Shown: positions 1-10,710, counted from the first letter of the stretch. The stretch is 64,000 bases of DNA from Hyphomicrobiales bacterium (GCA_900466575.1 UBMP01000022.1:118486-182485), one strand, 5' to 3'. Notes: generated by a model from the letters alone, not told the origin. Program-made: numbers and translations.

Positions 1-820
1 CCCTTTCGAGCCGGCGCTCCAGGATGTAGCGCATGATCCCACCCCGTTGCTCAAACATGCGGTAGAGCGTGGGTCGCGTGATGAAGAACTTGGCGACGAT
101 ATCGGAAGGCTGAAGTTTGGAATTGCCAAGGTGCTCATCGATCCATCGACAGATGGCGATGAACTGGTTCTTCCGCATATGCCTACGCGCCATGGTGCGC
201 TGGTCGGCGTGGGCGCCGATTATAGCAGCGATCATCGCGACGATGGACTGAGTTTCTTCAACGGCCTGGGCCGAGCCCATGTCGGATAGGCGTTCCCAAA
301 GCCCTTTCATGTGCATGATGAGCGCGACGTTCGCTTCGCTGTCGGTGCGCAACACAAGACCATGAATGCTGTTAATATCGGCGACCATGGGAGCGAGCAG
401 GTCGCGCGGAATTATCATCGCGACATTGTCGATCTGATCGGTCTCGATCGTTAAGGTGCGTCGCAAATCAAACATGGCGACCGTCAAAGGGGGGACGGGT
501 ACACGATGCCCATCGATTGTGACATCAAAGCCCGTGCTTTGATAGAACTGGATGATGAAATGATCGGTGCCTGTTAGGGCAATGAGCGCGGAGCTGCGCC
601 GCATAACGCTTGCAGAGGCCTTGCACACAGACATCTGCATCGGTCCGAGATCGTATGCGGACAGATCCATCATGTAGCCGTCCGGCGCTTGCGCCCTCGG
701 AGTATCCAGATCGAACATCGGCGAAACGATCTTTTTTGCGGCTTCCAATGGGAAAGGCATCTCCGGGCCGACAGCGACCTCGACGAAGGGTAGGCGGGTT
801 GGGGCGGCATTCTCGTTCAT
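1..820 (-). CDS. AraC-family transcriptional regulator, C-terminus cut by window edge
   Basis: Reading the minus strand from ATG at 820 gives 273 codons open to base 1 with no stop. The first ~190 residues resemble the AraC-binding-like sensor domain (OruR/FeaR type). The end carries the first helix-turn-helix of an AraC/XylS DNA-binding domain (S-D-I-V-A-K-F-F then R-P-T-L-Y-R-M-F-E), followed by GGIMRYILERRLER, a sequence typical of this subfamily. The second HTH lies outside the window. An in-frame ATG at 832 is an alternative start; neither start has a strong ribosome site. The gene diverges from the large exoprotein gene, so it may or may not control it. The family call is firm; the effector is unknown. 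Confidence 0.85.
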   Translation of the reverse strand, partial: MNENAAPTRLPFVEVAVGPEMPFPLEAAKKIVSPMFDLDTPRAQAPDGYMMDLSAYDLGPMQMSVCKASASVMRRSSALIALTGTDHFIIQFYQSTGFDVTIDGHRVPVPPLTVAMFDLRRTLTIETDQIDNVAMIIPRDLLAPMVADINSIHGLVLRTDSEANVALIMHMKGLWERLSDMGSAQAVEETQSIVAMIAAIIGAHADQRTMARRHMRKNQFIAICRWIDEHLGNSKLQPSDIVAKFFITRPTLYRMFEQRGGIMRYILERRLER

Positions 821-1226
821 GGGCCTGCGCATGCTCCTGCGGTTACACCGCTCCGGCGGACTCTGTGTTGGCGAGGCCCGGCGATAAGCAATGCGGCCCC
901 TGTGACAACGCGCTACACCCTGGACTGCTAGGAGCAGGCGTTCCCGTCACAACCTCCCTTTACGTCAGGGAATAACCGAGGGACGAGGATTCGTTCGACT
1001 GTCCGTCTCAAAAGCGCGGATGCGGCGGGGGTGGATATTGCGCCCGGAATGCCCGTTCATTAAGCAACTTCATATAGAAAATTAACAATTTGTAAATCCA
1101 GCCTGCACTTTTAGCCGTTCGGCGCAATTCTTAGATCTGCTGATATTGAGGGGCCTCGATCGAGGCTCGGCAAGGGATCGAAAGCGCTTCGCACGAAAGC
1201 CCGCGCAGGTTGTGGGAGAGCGTTTC
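821..1226. other. Divergent intergenic region between the AraC gene and the exoprotein gene
   Basis: About 400 bases without a convincing gene. The right-hand part (about 1055-1145) is clearly richer in A and T than its surroundings, as expected for a promoter. It contains an imperfect palindrome, TTAACA-ATT-TGTAAA, near 1082-1096. No clear -35/-10 pair can be assigned. A translatable stretch from a TTG at 1146 continues into the exoprotein, but its first 27 codons look like leader sequence. Confidence 0.4.
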
Positions 1227-4200
1227 GTGTCTGGCAAGTTCGGTTCCCCAACGCTTTCCCTTCATCGTAAGATCGTTAAAGCAGGCGTGTCCCGCCTGAC
1301 GCTTTCGGTCGCACTCCTTCTTCAGGGCATGCCAGCCTTTGCGGGCGAACTGCCGACGGGTGGCTCTGTCGTTGCTGGCCAGGTCTCCATCTCCGCTGCC
1401 GGGCAAGGGATGACGGTGAGCCAGGGTTCGGACCGGGCGATCGTCGACTGGCAGGGCTTCTCGATTGGGAAAGACAACAGCGTCAACTTCGTCCAGCCCT
1501 CGTCTTCCTCCGCCATCCTCAACCGCGTGACGGGCAGTGTGCCCTCGACCATTGCCGGCTCTCTGACCGCCAACGGCCAGGTCTTCATCGTCAACCAGAA
1601 CGGCATTGCGATCACCTCGACCGGAACGGTCAAGGTCGGCGGCGGGTTTGTCGCCTCCACACTCGATATCGACAACAAGGATTTCCTGAGCGGCAATCTG
1701 ACCTTCAAGGGCAACGGCGCCTCTGCGCGGCTTTCCAACGAGGGTGTGATCTCCGTCGGACGGGGCGGCTATGCGGCACTCATCGGCGGGACGGTGAAGA
1801 ACAGCGGGCTGATTGCGGTTCCGCTCGGCAAAGTGGGTCTGGGCTCGGGCGAGCAGGCGACGCTCGATCTGTCGGGCGATGGGTTCCTGCAGGTGGCCAT
1901 CCCGACGAAGGACGGGGCCGAGGGCGACGGGGCCCTGGTGGAAAACAGCGGCACGATCCGCGCCAAGGGCGGCACGGTCGTGATGAAGGCGGCCACGGCC
2001 CGCGAGGCGGCTCGCCATGCGGTTAACATGTCCGGCACCATTGAGGCGAAGAGCATCGGCGGGCGCAATGGCGCCATCGTCATCGGCGGCGGTGCGGGGG
2101 GCAAGGTTACCGTGTCCGGCAAGATCAGGGCGACCTCTCGCCATGGCAATGGCGGCAAGGTGACGATCACCGGCCGGGATATCGCGCTCAAGGGCGCAAA
2201 GATCGACGTTTCGGGCAAGACCGGCGGCGGCACGGTGAAGATCGGTGGCGACAGGCAGGGGCTGGGCACGCTGCCGCATGCGGCAACGCTCTCCATGGAT
2301 GCGGCGACCACCATCACCGCCAACTCCACGGGCGAGGGCGATGGGGGTTCGATCGTGCTGTGGTCCGACGGGCTCACGGTGGCAAAGGGCACGCTTTCGG
2401 CCGAGGGCGGCACCGAGGGCGGCAATGGCGGAAGTATCGAGACGTCGGGCCACACGGTCGATTTCACCGGCATCTCTGTCACCACGGCGGCGGCAAAGGG
2501 CATCGCGGGCAACTGGTTGCTCGACCCGACCGATCTCATCATCGACCAGGCCTTGGCAACGACGATCGGCGCGTCCTTAAGCGGGGGCACGAACGTTACA
2601 CTTCAGACCTCCGCAAGCGGTGCACCGACAGGGGCCGGGACGCTGACAGCGTCCGAGCAGAACACTGCCGGCAATGGCGACATCATTGTCAACGCGGGAT
2701 TGTCCTGGTCAAGCGGCGCGACGCTCACGTTGGATTCCTACCATTCGATCCTCATCAACGCGACGATCACGGCGGCGGGCAGCGCGAATGTGGCACTGAC
2801 GACCAATGAGGGCGGCTCGGGCGGCGATCTCTCGTTCGGGCTGAGAGGGTCGGGCTTTACAGGCAGGCTGGACTTTACCGGAACGCAAGGGCAGCAGGCA
2901 CTCACGATCAATGGGACTGCCTATACGCTGATTTACTCGATGGCGCAGCTGGCCGGCATCGACGGGACTGGGAATTACGCCCTGGCAACAACTCAGGATG
3001 CGGCAAGCACGACCTATTCCGGTGCTGTCGTCGGCAGCAACCTCGCCTTCGGCAACACGTTCGAAGGGCTCGGTCATACGGTCAGCAACCTGAAAATTTC
3101 GTCGAACCAGAATAATGTGGGCCTCTTCAGCCGCTCTGATGGTATCATCCGCGATATCGGTGTCGACAAAGGCTCAGTGCAAGGTGGAGGCTATGTCGGC
3201 GGGCTTTTGGGCGATCAGACTGGCGGCGCCATCCTTAACGCCTACTCGACAGCTGCGGTGAGCGGCCAGGCCTTCGTAGGGGGGCTGGTGGGCAATCAGG
3301 GCTCCGGCGCTATCACGAATGCCTATGCGACGGGCGCGGTCAACGGCTCTGGGTCCAACGTCGGGGGGCTGGTGGGTTGGAGCTCCGGCACAATCACGAA
3401 CTCCTTTGCCACGGGCGCGGTCACGGGGGCGCCCTCGCAAGGTTTCGATTCTGTCGGCGGTCTGGTGGGTTGGAGCACCGGCGATATAACGAACGCTTAT
3501 GCCACCGGCGCGGTCAGCGGTGACAGCGATGTCGGCGGGCTCGTGGGCCAAATCTCAGGCGGCACGATTACCAACGCCTATGCCACAGGCTTGGTTCGCG
3601 GAAACACAAAGGTCGGAGGACTTGTCGGGTATACCCGAGGAGTAACAGTCACCAATGCCTATTGGGATACCGGCACCACGGGCCAATCGACAGACGCCGG
3701 GGGAGCTACGGGGGTCACCACGGCGCAACTGGCCGATGCGACGCGGCTTGCGGCGCTCAACACCGGCAGCGTCGCATTTGGCAACGCAGGCAACAAGACG
3801 ACGCCGTATCTCCTGAACAATCCCGGCGCGGTGATCCTCGCGACGGATTCCTCGGCAACTCCGACCTACTACACGCCAATTCTCACGCAGGCTGGGCTCG
3901 AGGCTGCCAACAACAATCTGTCGAGCAACTATGTTCTCGCTAACAATCTCGACTTGAGCGGCACGACTTACACCGACGCTCTGATCGGCAAGGACACCAG
4001 CAATCCGTTCACCGGCATTTTCGACGGCCTCGGCAACACCATTTCCGGACTGACGATCAACAAAAGCGGCGACTATGCAGGCCTGTTCGGCTATTCGACC
4101 GGGACGCTCCGCAACCTCGGCCTGATCGGCGGGAGGGTCAGCGGCTCCTACTATGTCGGCAGCCTCGTTGGGTATGAGGACAGCGGCACGATCAGCAACG

Positions 4201-7200
4201 TCTTTGCAACGACATCGGTCAGCGGTTACTCCCGTCTCGGAGGCCTCGTCGGATTCCAGTATGGAGGGGCAATAACCAACGCCTATGCGACAGGAGCGGT
4301 CATCGGCAGCCAAAATTCCAGCAGTGCATATATCGGCGGCCTCGTCGGATATCTGCAAGGCGGCACGGTAAGCAACGCTTATGCGACAGGCGTTGTCATC
4401 GGCTCCGTCGATTTCGGCGGTCTCATCGGGTCTCAGGCGGGTGGATCAGTCACGAACGGCTACTGGGATCCGCAGACCAGCGGCATGCCGAGCAGCAATG
4501 GCGGGAGTGCCAAGATCACCGCGCAATTCCAGGGCGGCGCGTTCCCGGCTGGCTTCGATGCGAATGTCTGGGGCACTGGCGCCGGCCTCTATCCCTACCT
4601 GAAGGCGTTCTACCCGAACGGGGTTCAAGCTGTATCGGGCTTTGCCTACAAGGATGCCGGTGCAACGATTGCTGCGTCGGGCGCAAGTGGTGCCGTCACC
4701 GTATCGCTTGATGGCAATGGCAAGCTTCTCGGTCAGGTGGCGACCGGCGCGAACGGGTATTATTACATCCCGGTCGCAGCAGGCACGATTGCCAGCGGCA
4801 CGAACTTCCTCGTCTCGACACCGGCGAACAATGCAACCGGGGTTGCCGCTGCAGCGACGATTGCCACATCGACCTATACGAGCGGCACGCCGAGACAATC
4901 CGGTATCAATCTCTATGGTACCTATACCAGCTATTTGACTCCGAACCTGACCTATTCGCAGGGACTGGGCTATGGAAGCGTGGTTTCGACGGCCAACAGT
5001 CTCGCCGGATCCGATGCTGCTGCCTCAGCTGTGATCGCAGCGACCACGGGCGTTGGTTATCTGGCGACGGGTGCCAGCTTTACCGTCGATCAGGCGATCA
5101 ACGATACCGGCGGCCTGCTGATTGCCACGAGCGCATCCGGTGCCGGGATCACCGTCAGCAATCCAATCAACGTTGGTAACGGCGCAAGCCTTGGGCTTCT
5201 TGCCGCTGGCGCTCTCACGATCAATTCGACGATCACAGTCACTGGCGCTGGCAGCGTAGCACTCGGCTACGACCGGAACACAACCAGTGCCTCCGCAACC
5301 GATCTTTCCTTCGGCCTGACGGGCGCGGGCTTCACCGGCTCGCTGAACTACGGCACGACGGATGCAGGCGGAACTTTGACCATCAATGGCAATGCCTACA
5401 CGCTGGTCTATTCGATGGCACAGCTTGATGCGATTGATGCGCGCAATTCCACGAACGATGTGCCCATCATCGGATATGGACCAGGTGCATCAGGAAAATA
5501 CGCATTGGCGAACAATCTAGATGCGTCTGGCACAAGTTACATTGAGGCATTGGTTGGCAGCAATTCGAGCCCGGTATTCAGCGGCGTATTTGAAGGATTG
5601 GGGCATACAGTCACCAACCTGACGATCACGTCCAGCGAAAATAATGTCGGACTATTCGGCTCACTTTCCGGAACGATCAGCGACATAGGGATGGCCGGGG
5701 GCGCAGTTAGCAGTTCAGGTAACGTCGTAGGCGGCCTCGCGGGTATCAGCTACGGCTCAATTGCGAACGCTTATGTGACGGGAGCAGTGAGCGGTGGCGA
5801 CAACGCCGGCGGCCTCGCGGGTAGCAGCAACGGCTCAATTGCGAACGCTTATGCGACGGGTGCAGTGAGCGGTGGCGACAACGTCGGCGGCCTCGCGGGT
5901 AGCAACAACGGCTCAATTACGAACGCTTATGCGACGGGTGCAGCAAGGGGCGGCAACAATGTCGGCGGCCTTGTCGGCTTCAGCAACGCCTCAATTATTA
6001 ACAGCTACGCGACCGGTGCGGTCAACGGCTACACTGAAGTCGGCGGACTTGTGGGTCTCATCGCCAGCGGCAACGTCATTTTGAACGCCTATGCCACGGG
6101 AGTGGTGAGCGGCAGTATCGACGTGGGTGGCCTAATAGGCTTGAATAGCAGTTCAATTTCGAACGCCTATTGGGATAGATCCACATCCGGTCTCTCAACT
6201 GGAATTGGCGCTGGCACGACCTCGGGTGCGACAGGCCTGACGACGGCGCAGATGCAGGATGGATCGTCGGCCGGCCTTGGTTCGGCTTTCAGACTGACCT
6301 CGGGCCTTTATCCATACCTCACGTCCGTCTTCCCGAATGGCGTGCAGGCGGTGTCGGGGACGGTTTATAGCGATGCAGGCTCGACCACGAAGTCCGGCGT
6401 GACGGTCAATGTGACTGCCAACGGCAACGCGTTCGCGTCTGCCTCCTCGGGTGCGAACGGCTATTATTATGCCTTTGCGCCTACCGGCAGCTTCTCCTCG
6501 GGCAATTCGATCCTGTCTTACACGGCGGCGAACGCGACCACCGGGGCGACGAATGCCGCAACTCTGGCCGTTGCCAGTGGCGCTAGCCCCCAGACGGGGG
6601 TCAATATCTACGCAAACACCCTGTCGGAGACAGCGGCGAATTCGGTCACGTCGCTCTCTGCATTGAACTCGCTCTACACCGCAGCCTGGGGCTCGGGCGG
6701 CGCATTGGCGGGATTTGATCCGACAGTGGGCGGCTATTTGCTCGCCAGCCGCAACCTGAATGCTTCTGCGACCACGTTCACGATCGATGCGGGTCTCACG
6801 CAGAGCGGTACGCTCACCGTGACCGGTTCGGTCGGCACCACATTTGCTGCGTCTGGCAGTGCGGCAACGGTTAGCGCCGGGACGTTCATGCTGACAAACG
6901 GCAGCTGGAGCCAGATCGCATCGGCCCTGCCGGGCTTTACCGCCACCGACTTCCGCATCACCGGCGGAACGTTCCTGCGCGCGAAGAGCGGCGATGGCTC
7001 AAGCGCCACCCCCTATCTCCTGACCGACATCTATGGTCTGCAGGGGATCGGATCGGCGGGGATGCTCGGGCTGACCTATGCACTTGCCAATGATGTCGAT
7101 GCCTCGGGCACATCGAACTGGTGGGCGGGCGCCGGGTGGAACCCGGTTGGAACTGCGGTGAACAAGTTTGCCGGAACACTGGACGGGACGGGCCATAAGA

Positions 7201-8819
7201 TCAGCAATCTGACGATTAATCGACCGACTCAAGATGCTGTCGCGCTCATAGGTCCTTTTTACGGAACATTGAGCAATCTTGGGCTCGTTGGCGGATCGAT
7301 AGCGGGCCAAAACGAAGTGGGCAGTCTGGTGGCGGTATCGACCGGAACCGTTAGCAACGTCTACGCTACCACGTCCGTAAGTGGTCAAAACGGCGTTGGT
7401 GGCCTGATCGGGGTCACGGATGGGAATGTCTTAAACTCCTACGCGACTGGTTCGGTGACCTCCACCACGGGCAATATGGTGGGCGGCCTTGTGGGACATC
7501 TGATTGGTTCCGTCACCAGTTCGTATGCCATTGGTTCAGTCAATGGTGTGTCAAGCGGTGTAAATGGCGGTCTTGTCGGCTTCAATGAAGGCTTAATCAC
7601 ATCGAGCTTCTACGACGCACAAACGACCGGTCAATCTGATACGGGCAAGGGCACTGGGCTAACGACGGCTCAGTTGCAGGATCCATTCACGTTCATCAAC
7701 GCGGGCTGGGATTTTGCCAGCGTCTGGGGCAAGTCGACGAGCGGCGCCAACGGCGGCTACATGATGCTGCGTCCGCTCTCAAGCGGACTCTACGATGACT
7801 ACGTGACCGTCGCAGATGCAAGTCGTGTCTATGGCAACGCTAATTCGACGATTGCCGGTGGCACGGTCAGCGGTCTTGGTGCCTCCAATGTCCTGCTCAA
7901 CTGGGGCAGTGCCGTCGCGACCTCGTCGAATGTGGGCGATTACGCCTATTCGTCGAGCAATGTGCTCAGCCTCAGCGACAGCCGCGGCGGCAAGACCGTT
8001 TACGCTGACCTCAGCACCGGCAAATTGACGATCAGCAAGGCAACGCTGACGGTGACGGCAAATGCCGGCTCATCCACCTATGGTGATACGCCAAGTGGCC
8101 TTGGCTATACGGCGACCGGCTGGCAGAACGGCCAGTCGAACAGCCTGCTTTCGGGTGTGAACGTAACGACGAATGCGACGGCGACGTCCAATGCCGGCGG
8201 CAGCTACTATACCCGCGCCTCCGGCGGAACGCTCGCGGGCGCAGCATCCGGCAATTACGCCTTCGCGTATCTGGATGGTGTCTTCACGGTCAACCAGGCC
8301 ACGCTAACGGTCGCAGCGAATGACGTGCTGAAAGCCTTCGGAACTGACGCGGCGCTGACCTACACCGCACTGGGCCTGAAGAACCAGGATCGCATCGGCT
8401 CCGTCTCGCTCTCGTCGGCGGGAGCGGCGGCGAGCGCGGCCTTCGGCACCTACCCGATTGTTGTGGGCAATGCGCTGGGGTTGGGTCTCTCGAACTATAG
8501 AATCATCTATATGAATGGACGTCTCGATGTCGGGTTCGGTGCAGGCGTTCAGCTCGGATCGACCCTGGGCTTGAGCGGCGGCACGAACACTTCTGGTAGC
8601 ACGACGCCGCCTTGGTCGATTCAGGTCGTGAGATCCCCTGAGCCGGGAGATGTGACTGGCTCGCTGCCTGGTGCGGGTGGCTCGACAGGGGGCAGCGGGT
8701 CGCAGTCGCAATCCGCTGTGATTGTAACGGTGGCCAATGCGCAAGTTTCGGACGTGGCATGCGTGGTAAGCGTCAATACGGCATTAGCCTGCGCTGCAGG
8801 CGCATCCTCCGGCAGGTAA
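1227..8819 (+). CDS. Filamentous-haemagglutinin-like exoprotein (TpsA of a two-partner secretion system)
   Basis: Very large secreted adhesin-type protein of 2530 residues. I chose GTG 1227 because GGGAGAG lies 7 bases upstream; the frame also extends to TTG 1146. A basic n-region and hydrophobic stretch ending PAFAG form the signal peptide. Residues ~40-300 are the TPS (haemagglutination-activity) domain, with SAILNRVTG and the NxNGI motif (VNQNGIAI, about residues 123-127) required in this family for secretion. Long stretches of GLUG-type repeats (GLVG...GxIxNxYATGxVxG) follow, in four blocks at roughly 3150-3660, 4070-4470, 5640-6170 and 7200-7600. Near the C-terminus are two MBG-type repeats (KATLTVTA.., QATLTVAA..). 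The partner porin starts 4 bases after the stop. Ligand and host are unknown. Confidence 0.92.
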   Translation: MSGKFGSPTLSLHRKIVKAGVSRLTLSVALLLQGMPAFAGELPTGGSVVAGQVSISAAGQGMTVSQGSDRAIVDWQGFSIGKDNSVNFVQPSSSSAILNRVTGSVPSTIAGSLTANGQVFIVNQNGIAITSTGTVKVGGGFVASTLDIDNKDFLSGNLTFKGNGASARLSNEGVISVGRGGYAALIGGTVKNSGLIAVPLGKVGLGSGEQATLDLSGDGFLQVAIPTKDGAEGDGALVENSGTIRAKGGTVVMKAATAREAARHAVNMSGTIEAKSIGGRNGAIVIGGGAGGKVTVSGKIRATSRHGNGGKVTITGRDIALKGAKIDVSGKTGGGTVKIGGDRQGLGTLPHAATLSMDAATTITANSTGEGDGGSIVLWSDGLTVAKGTLSAEGGTEGGNGGSIETSGHTVDFTGISVTTAAAKGIAGNWLLDPTDLIIDQALATTIGASLSGGTNVTLQTSASGAPTGAGTLTASEQNTAGNGDIIVNAGLSWSSGATLTLDSYHSILINATITAAGSANVALTTNEGGSGGDLSFGLRGSGFTGRLDFTGTQGQQALTINGTAYTLIYSMAQLAGIDGTGNYALATTQDAASTTYSGAVVGSNLAFGNTFEGLGHTVSNLKISSNQNNVGLFSRSDGIIRDIGVDKGSVQGGGYVGGLLGDQTGGAILNAYSTAAVSGQAFVGGLVGNQGSGAITNAYATGAVNGSGSNVGGLVGWSSGTITNSFATGAVTGAPSQGFDSVGGLVGWSTGDITNAYATGAVSGDSDVGGLVGQISGGTITNAYATGLVRGNTKVGGLVGYTRGVTVTNAYWDTGTTGQSTDAGGATGVTTAQLADATRLAALNTGSVAFGNAGNKTTPYLLNNPGAVILATDSSATPTYYTPILTQAGLEAANNNLSSNYVLANNLDLSGTTYTDALIGKDTSNPFTGIFDGLGNTISGLTINKSGDYAGLFGYSTGTLRNLGLIGGRVSGSYYVGSLVGYEDSGTISNVFATTSVSGYSRLGGLVGFQYGGAITNAYATGAVIGSQNSSSAYIGGLVGYLQGGTVSNAYATGVVIGSVDFGGLIGSQAGGSVTNGYWDPQTSGMPSSNGGSAKITAQFQGGAFPAGFDANVWGTGAGLYPYLKAFYPNGVQAVSGFAYKDAGATIAASGASGAVTVSLDGNGKLLGQVATGANGYYYIPVAAGTIASGTNFLVSTPANNATGVAAAATIATSTYTSGTPRQSGINLYGTYTSYLTPNLTYSQGLGYGSVVSTANSLAGSDAAASAVIAATTGVGYLATGASFTVDQAINDTGGLLIATSASGAGITVSNPINVGNGASLGLLAAGALTINSTITVTGAGSVALGYDRNTTSASATDLSFGLTGAGFTGSLNYGTTDAGGTLTINGNAYTLVYSMAQLDAIDARNSTNDVPIIGYGPGASGKYALANNLDASGTSYIEALVGSNSSPVFSGVFEGLGHTVTNLTITSSENNVGLFGSLSGTISDIGMAGGAVSSSGNVVGGLAGISYGSIANAYVTGAVSGGDNAGGLAGSSNGSIANAYATGAVSGGDNVGGLAGSNNGSITNAYATGAARGGNNVGGLVGFSNASIINSYATGAVNGYTEVGGLVGLIASGNVILNAYATGVVSGSIDVGGLIGLNSSSISNAYWDRSTSGLSTGIGAGTTSGATGLTTAQMQDGSSAGLGSAFRLTSGLYPYLTSVFPNGVQAVSGTVYSDAGSTTKSGVTVNVTANGNAFASASSGANGYYYAFAPTGSFSSGNSILSYTAANATTGATNAATLAVASGASPQTGVNIYANTLSETAANSVTSLSALNSLYTAAWGSGGALAGFDPTVGGYLLASRNLNASATTFTIDAGLTQSGTLTVTGSVGTTFAASGSAATVSAGTFMLTNGSWSQIASALPGFTATDFRITGGTFLRAKSGDGSSATPYLLTDIYGLQGIGSAGMLGLTYALANDVDASGTSNWWAGAGWNPVGTAVNKFAGTLDGTGHKISNLTINRPTQDAVALIGPFYGTLSNLGLVGGSIAGQNEVGSLVAVSTGTVSNVYATTSVSGQNGVGGLIGVTDGNVLNSYATGSVTSTTGNMVGGLVGHLIGSVTSSYAIGSVNGVSSGVNGGLVGFNEGLITSSFYDAQTTGQSDTGKGTGLTTAQLQDPFTFINAGWDFASVWGKSTSGANGGYMMLRPLSSGLYDDYVTVADASRVYGNANSTIAGGTVSGLGASNVLLNWGSAVATSSNVGDYAYSSSNVLSLSDSRGGKTVYADLSTGKLTISKATLTVTANAGSSTYGDTPSGLGYTATGWQNGQSNSLLSGVNVTTNATATSNAGGSYYTRASGGTLAGAASGNYAFAYLDGVFTVNQATLTVAANDVLKAFGTDAALTYTALGLKNQDRIGSVSLSSAGAAASAAFGTYPIVVGNALGLGLSNYRIIYMNGRLDVGFGAGVQLGSTLGLSGGTNTSGSTTPPWSIQVVRSPEPGDVTGSLPGAGGSTGGSGSQSQSAVIVTVANAQVSDVACVVSVNTALACAAGASSGR
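5730..5963 (+). repeat. Three tandem 78-bp (26-residue) near-identical GLUG repeat units
   Basis: Units run 5730-5807, 5808-5885 and 5886-5963. Each begins GGCGGCCTCGCGGGT and encodes one GLUG-type unit (GGLAGSxxGSIxNAYATGA...). They are far more alike at DNA level than the other GLUG copies in the same gene, which points to recent unequal crossing-over or slippage. Unit number may vary between strains. Confidence 0.85.
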
Positions 8820-8823
8820 GCTT

Positions 8824-10611
8824 TTGACCTTTAATTTTAAGACGACACCCTTTGCTTCATTGCTTTCCTCTGCGTCCCTGGCGCTTGTGGGCGCCACGGT
8901 CGCCCTGACTGGACTTGGCGTGGCTTCGGGCCCAGCGTTCGCCGAAACGGCCAGCCAGGTGGCGCGCGACAGCTATGCGCCGCCGGTCATCCGCCGCAAG
9001 GCAGGCGGCGGGCTCACGATCGGAACGGGGGGCGGGCAGGAGGCACCGCAGGGGGCGGAGAAGCTCACGGTGACGCCGTCCGGCCTCGTCGTCGAAGGCG
9101 GACTGCCGGAACTGGCGTCCGCGACGGCTGCCATCGAGGCTCGCATCAAGGGACACAAGGTCACGGGTGCCGACCTCTTCGCCGCCGCCCGTGACCTCGA
9201 GGCTGCCTATGCCAATGCCGGCTATGTGCTGACCCGCGTCACGCTGCCGCCGCAGACGGTCAAGAATGGCGCAACCTTCAAGCTCGTCGTCACCGGCGGC
9301 TACGTCGAGAGCGTCGACGTCTCGGCCTTGCCCGGGACGGCCCGAACACGGGTCCAGTCGATCCTGGAACCGCTCGTCGGCAAGACGAACCTGACCCGGC
9401 AGGAGATCGAACGGCGGCTTCTGCTGGCCGGCGACACGCCGGGCGTCTCGCTCAAGTCGACGCTGAAGGCCGGCGCAAAGCCAGGCGCAACCGTCATCGT
9501 CGTGGACGGGCGCTATGATCCCGTGAACGTCACGAGCACATTGGACAATTCCTCCTCGCGCAGCCTCGGTGTCATGACCACCTCGACCGGCGTCGATGTC
9601 AACAATGCGCTCGGCCTCGGCGAGGTCTTCTATGTGCGCGTCGCGGGTTATCCGGGTCTCGACAACAATACAGGGCTTCTGTCCAGCGATCCGCGTAACC
9701 GCCAGCTCGCCGCCGGCCTGACACTGCCTCTCGGGACGGATGGCTGGTGGTTGGGGATCGAAGGGCTCGACAGCCGCACGCGGCCGACCTCGACGCAACC
9801 GTTCGTAATCACCGACCGCTATCAACGCGTCTCCTCGACGATCGGATATAGCTGGCTTCGCTCGCGCGACGCTAACCTCTCGACATCCTTGAGCTTCGAC
9901 GCGGCGAATGAAGACCAGACGCTGGTCTTCGGGGCGACCCGCAACGCCTTTACCAGCGACCGCACGCGGGTTCTGCGGCTGACCCAGAGCGGCGATATCT
10001 TTCTGCCCTGGCGGGCCTATGCGTCCGGCAGCATCAGCGCCTCGTTCGGGCTGAACGCGTTCGGAGCGCGCTTCGCCACAACCGCGCTTCCTCTCTCTCG
10101 CGATGGGGCAAGCCCGGTCTTCCAGAAGCTCACGGCCACCGGCCGCTACAGCCAGGCCTTCCAGGACGGCCGGTTTCAGGTGTCGCTGGCGGGCATTGCG
10201 CAGACGGGCTTCGGCGCGCCGCTGGTCTCTTCGCAGCAGCTCGGCCTCGGTGGCTTCGACTGGCTCTCGGCCTATGACGGCGGCGTGTTGCAGGGTGATA
10301 ACGGTGCGGCACTCAGGGCCGAACTCTCCGCCCCCGTGAACCTTCCGGACGGCGAGGGGATGTTCTCCTCTCTCAAGGGCAATGTCGCGCCTTACGCCTT
10401 TGCCGCCATCGGCATCACGCAGTTGATGAAGCCTGCCACCGGCGAGTTCGCCTTGACGCGCGCTGCCGCCTTCGGTGCCGGTTTGCGCTTCGGCCTCATC
10501 TACAAGGAGGGCAAACCATCAGCCGCGCTGACGCTTGAATATGCCCGCGGCGCCTCGGCCCAGATCGGGGCGTCCAACCGGTTCAATGTCAAGCTGACGT
10601 CGGCGTTTTGA
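8824..10611 (+). CDS. TpsB-family outer-membrane transporter (ShlB/FhaC/HecB type)
   Basis: Partner of the upstream exoprotein: an outer-membrane 16-strand porin that recognises the TPS domain and exports TpsA. A 595-residue frame starts at TTG 8824, 4 bases after the tpsA stop; the AGGTAA spanning that stop is a possible ribosome site. Residues ~1-40 are a signal peptide ending FAETA. A POTRA_2-type periplasmic region (~80-165, with LVVEGGLPELA and YVLTRVTLPPQ) follows, then a second POTRA-like stretch to ~230 and a beta-barrel with alternating hydrophobic strands. The chain ends in phenylalanine (KLTSAF), the usual BAM-recognised end. Length and architecture fit the family; the tight spacing indicates co-transcription with tpsA. 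Confidence 0.93.
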   Translation: MTFNFKTTPFASLLSSASLALVGATVALTGLGVASGPAFAETASQVARDSYAPPVIRRKAGGGLTIGTGGGQEAPQGAEKLTVTPSGLVVEGGLPELASATAAIEARIKGHKVTGADLFAAARDLEAAYANAGYVLTRVTLPPQTVKNGATFKLVVTGGYVESVDVSALPGTARTRVQSILEPLVGKTNLTRQEIERRLLLAGDTPGVSLKSTLKAGAKPGATVIVVDGRYDPVNVTSTLDNSSSRSLGVMTTSTGVDVNNALGLGEVFYVRVAGYPGLDNNTGLLSSDPRNRQLAAGLTLPLGTDGWWLGIEGLDSRTRPTSTQPFVITDRYQRVSSTIGYSWLRSRDANLSTSLSFDAANEDQTLVFGATRNAFTSDRTRVLRLTQSGDIFLPWRAYASGSISASFGLNAFGARFATTALPLSRDGASPVFQKLTATGRYSQAFQDGRFQVSLAGIAQTGFGAPLVSSQQLGLGGFDWLSAYDGGVLQGDNGAALRAELSAPVNLPDGEGMFSSLKGNVAPYAFAAIGITQLMKPATGEFALTRAAAFGAGLRFGLIYKEGKPSAALTLEYARGASAQIGASNRFNVKLTSAF

Positions 10612-10710
10612 CGTTGTGACGGCGGTCAAGCACAAACCTGTCGCGAAGTGAGAAGGCTGGGTCCTTTGCACAAGCGGGGGCTTGAGTATTTTGAGTAAGG
10701 AAAGAGATCA

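Noticed and set aside
1131..2453. A 440-residue minus-strand frame opposite the start of the exoprotein
   Set aside because: No domain is recognisable and the plus strand encodes an unmistakable TPS domain over the same bases.
5730..5963. CRISPR array
   Set aside because: The units are contiguous without unique spacers and lie in frame within a coding repeat.
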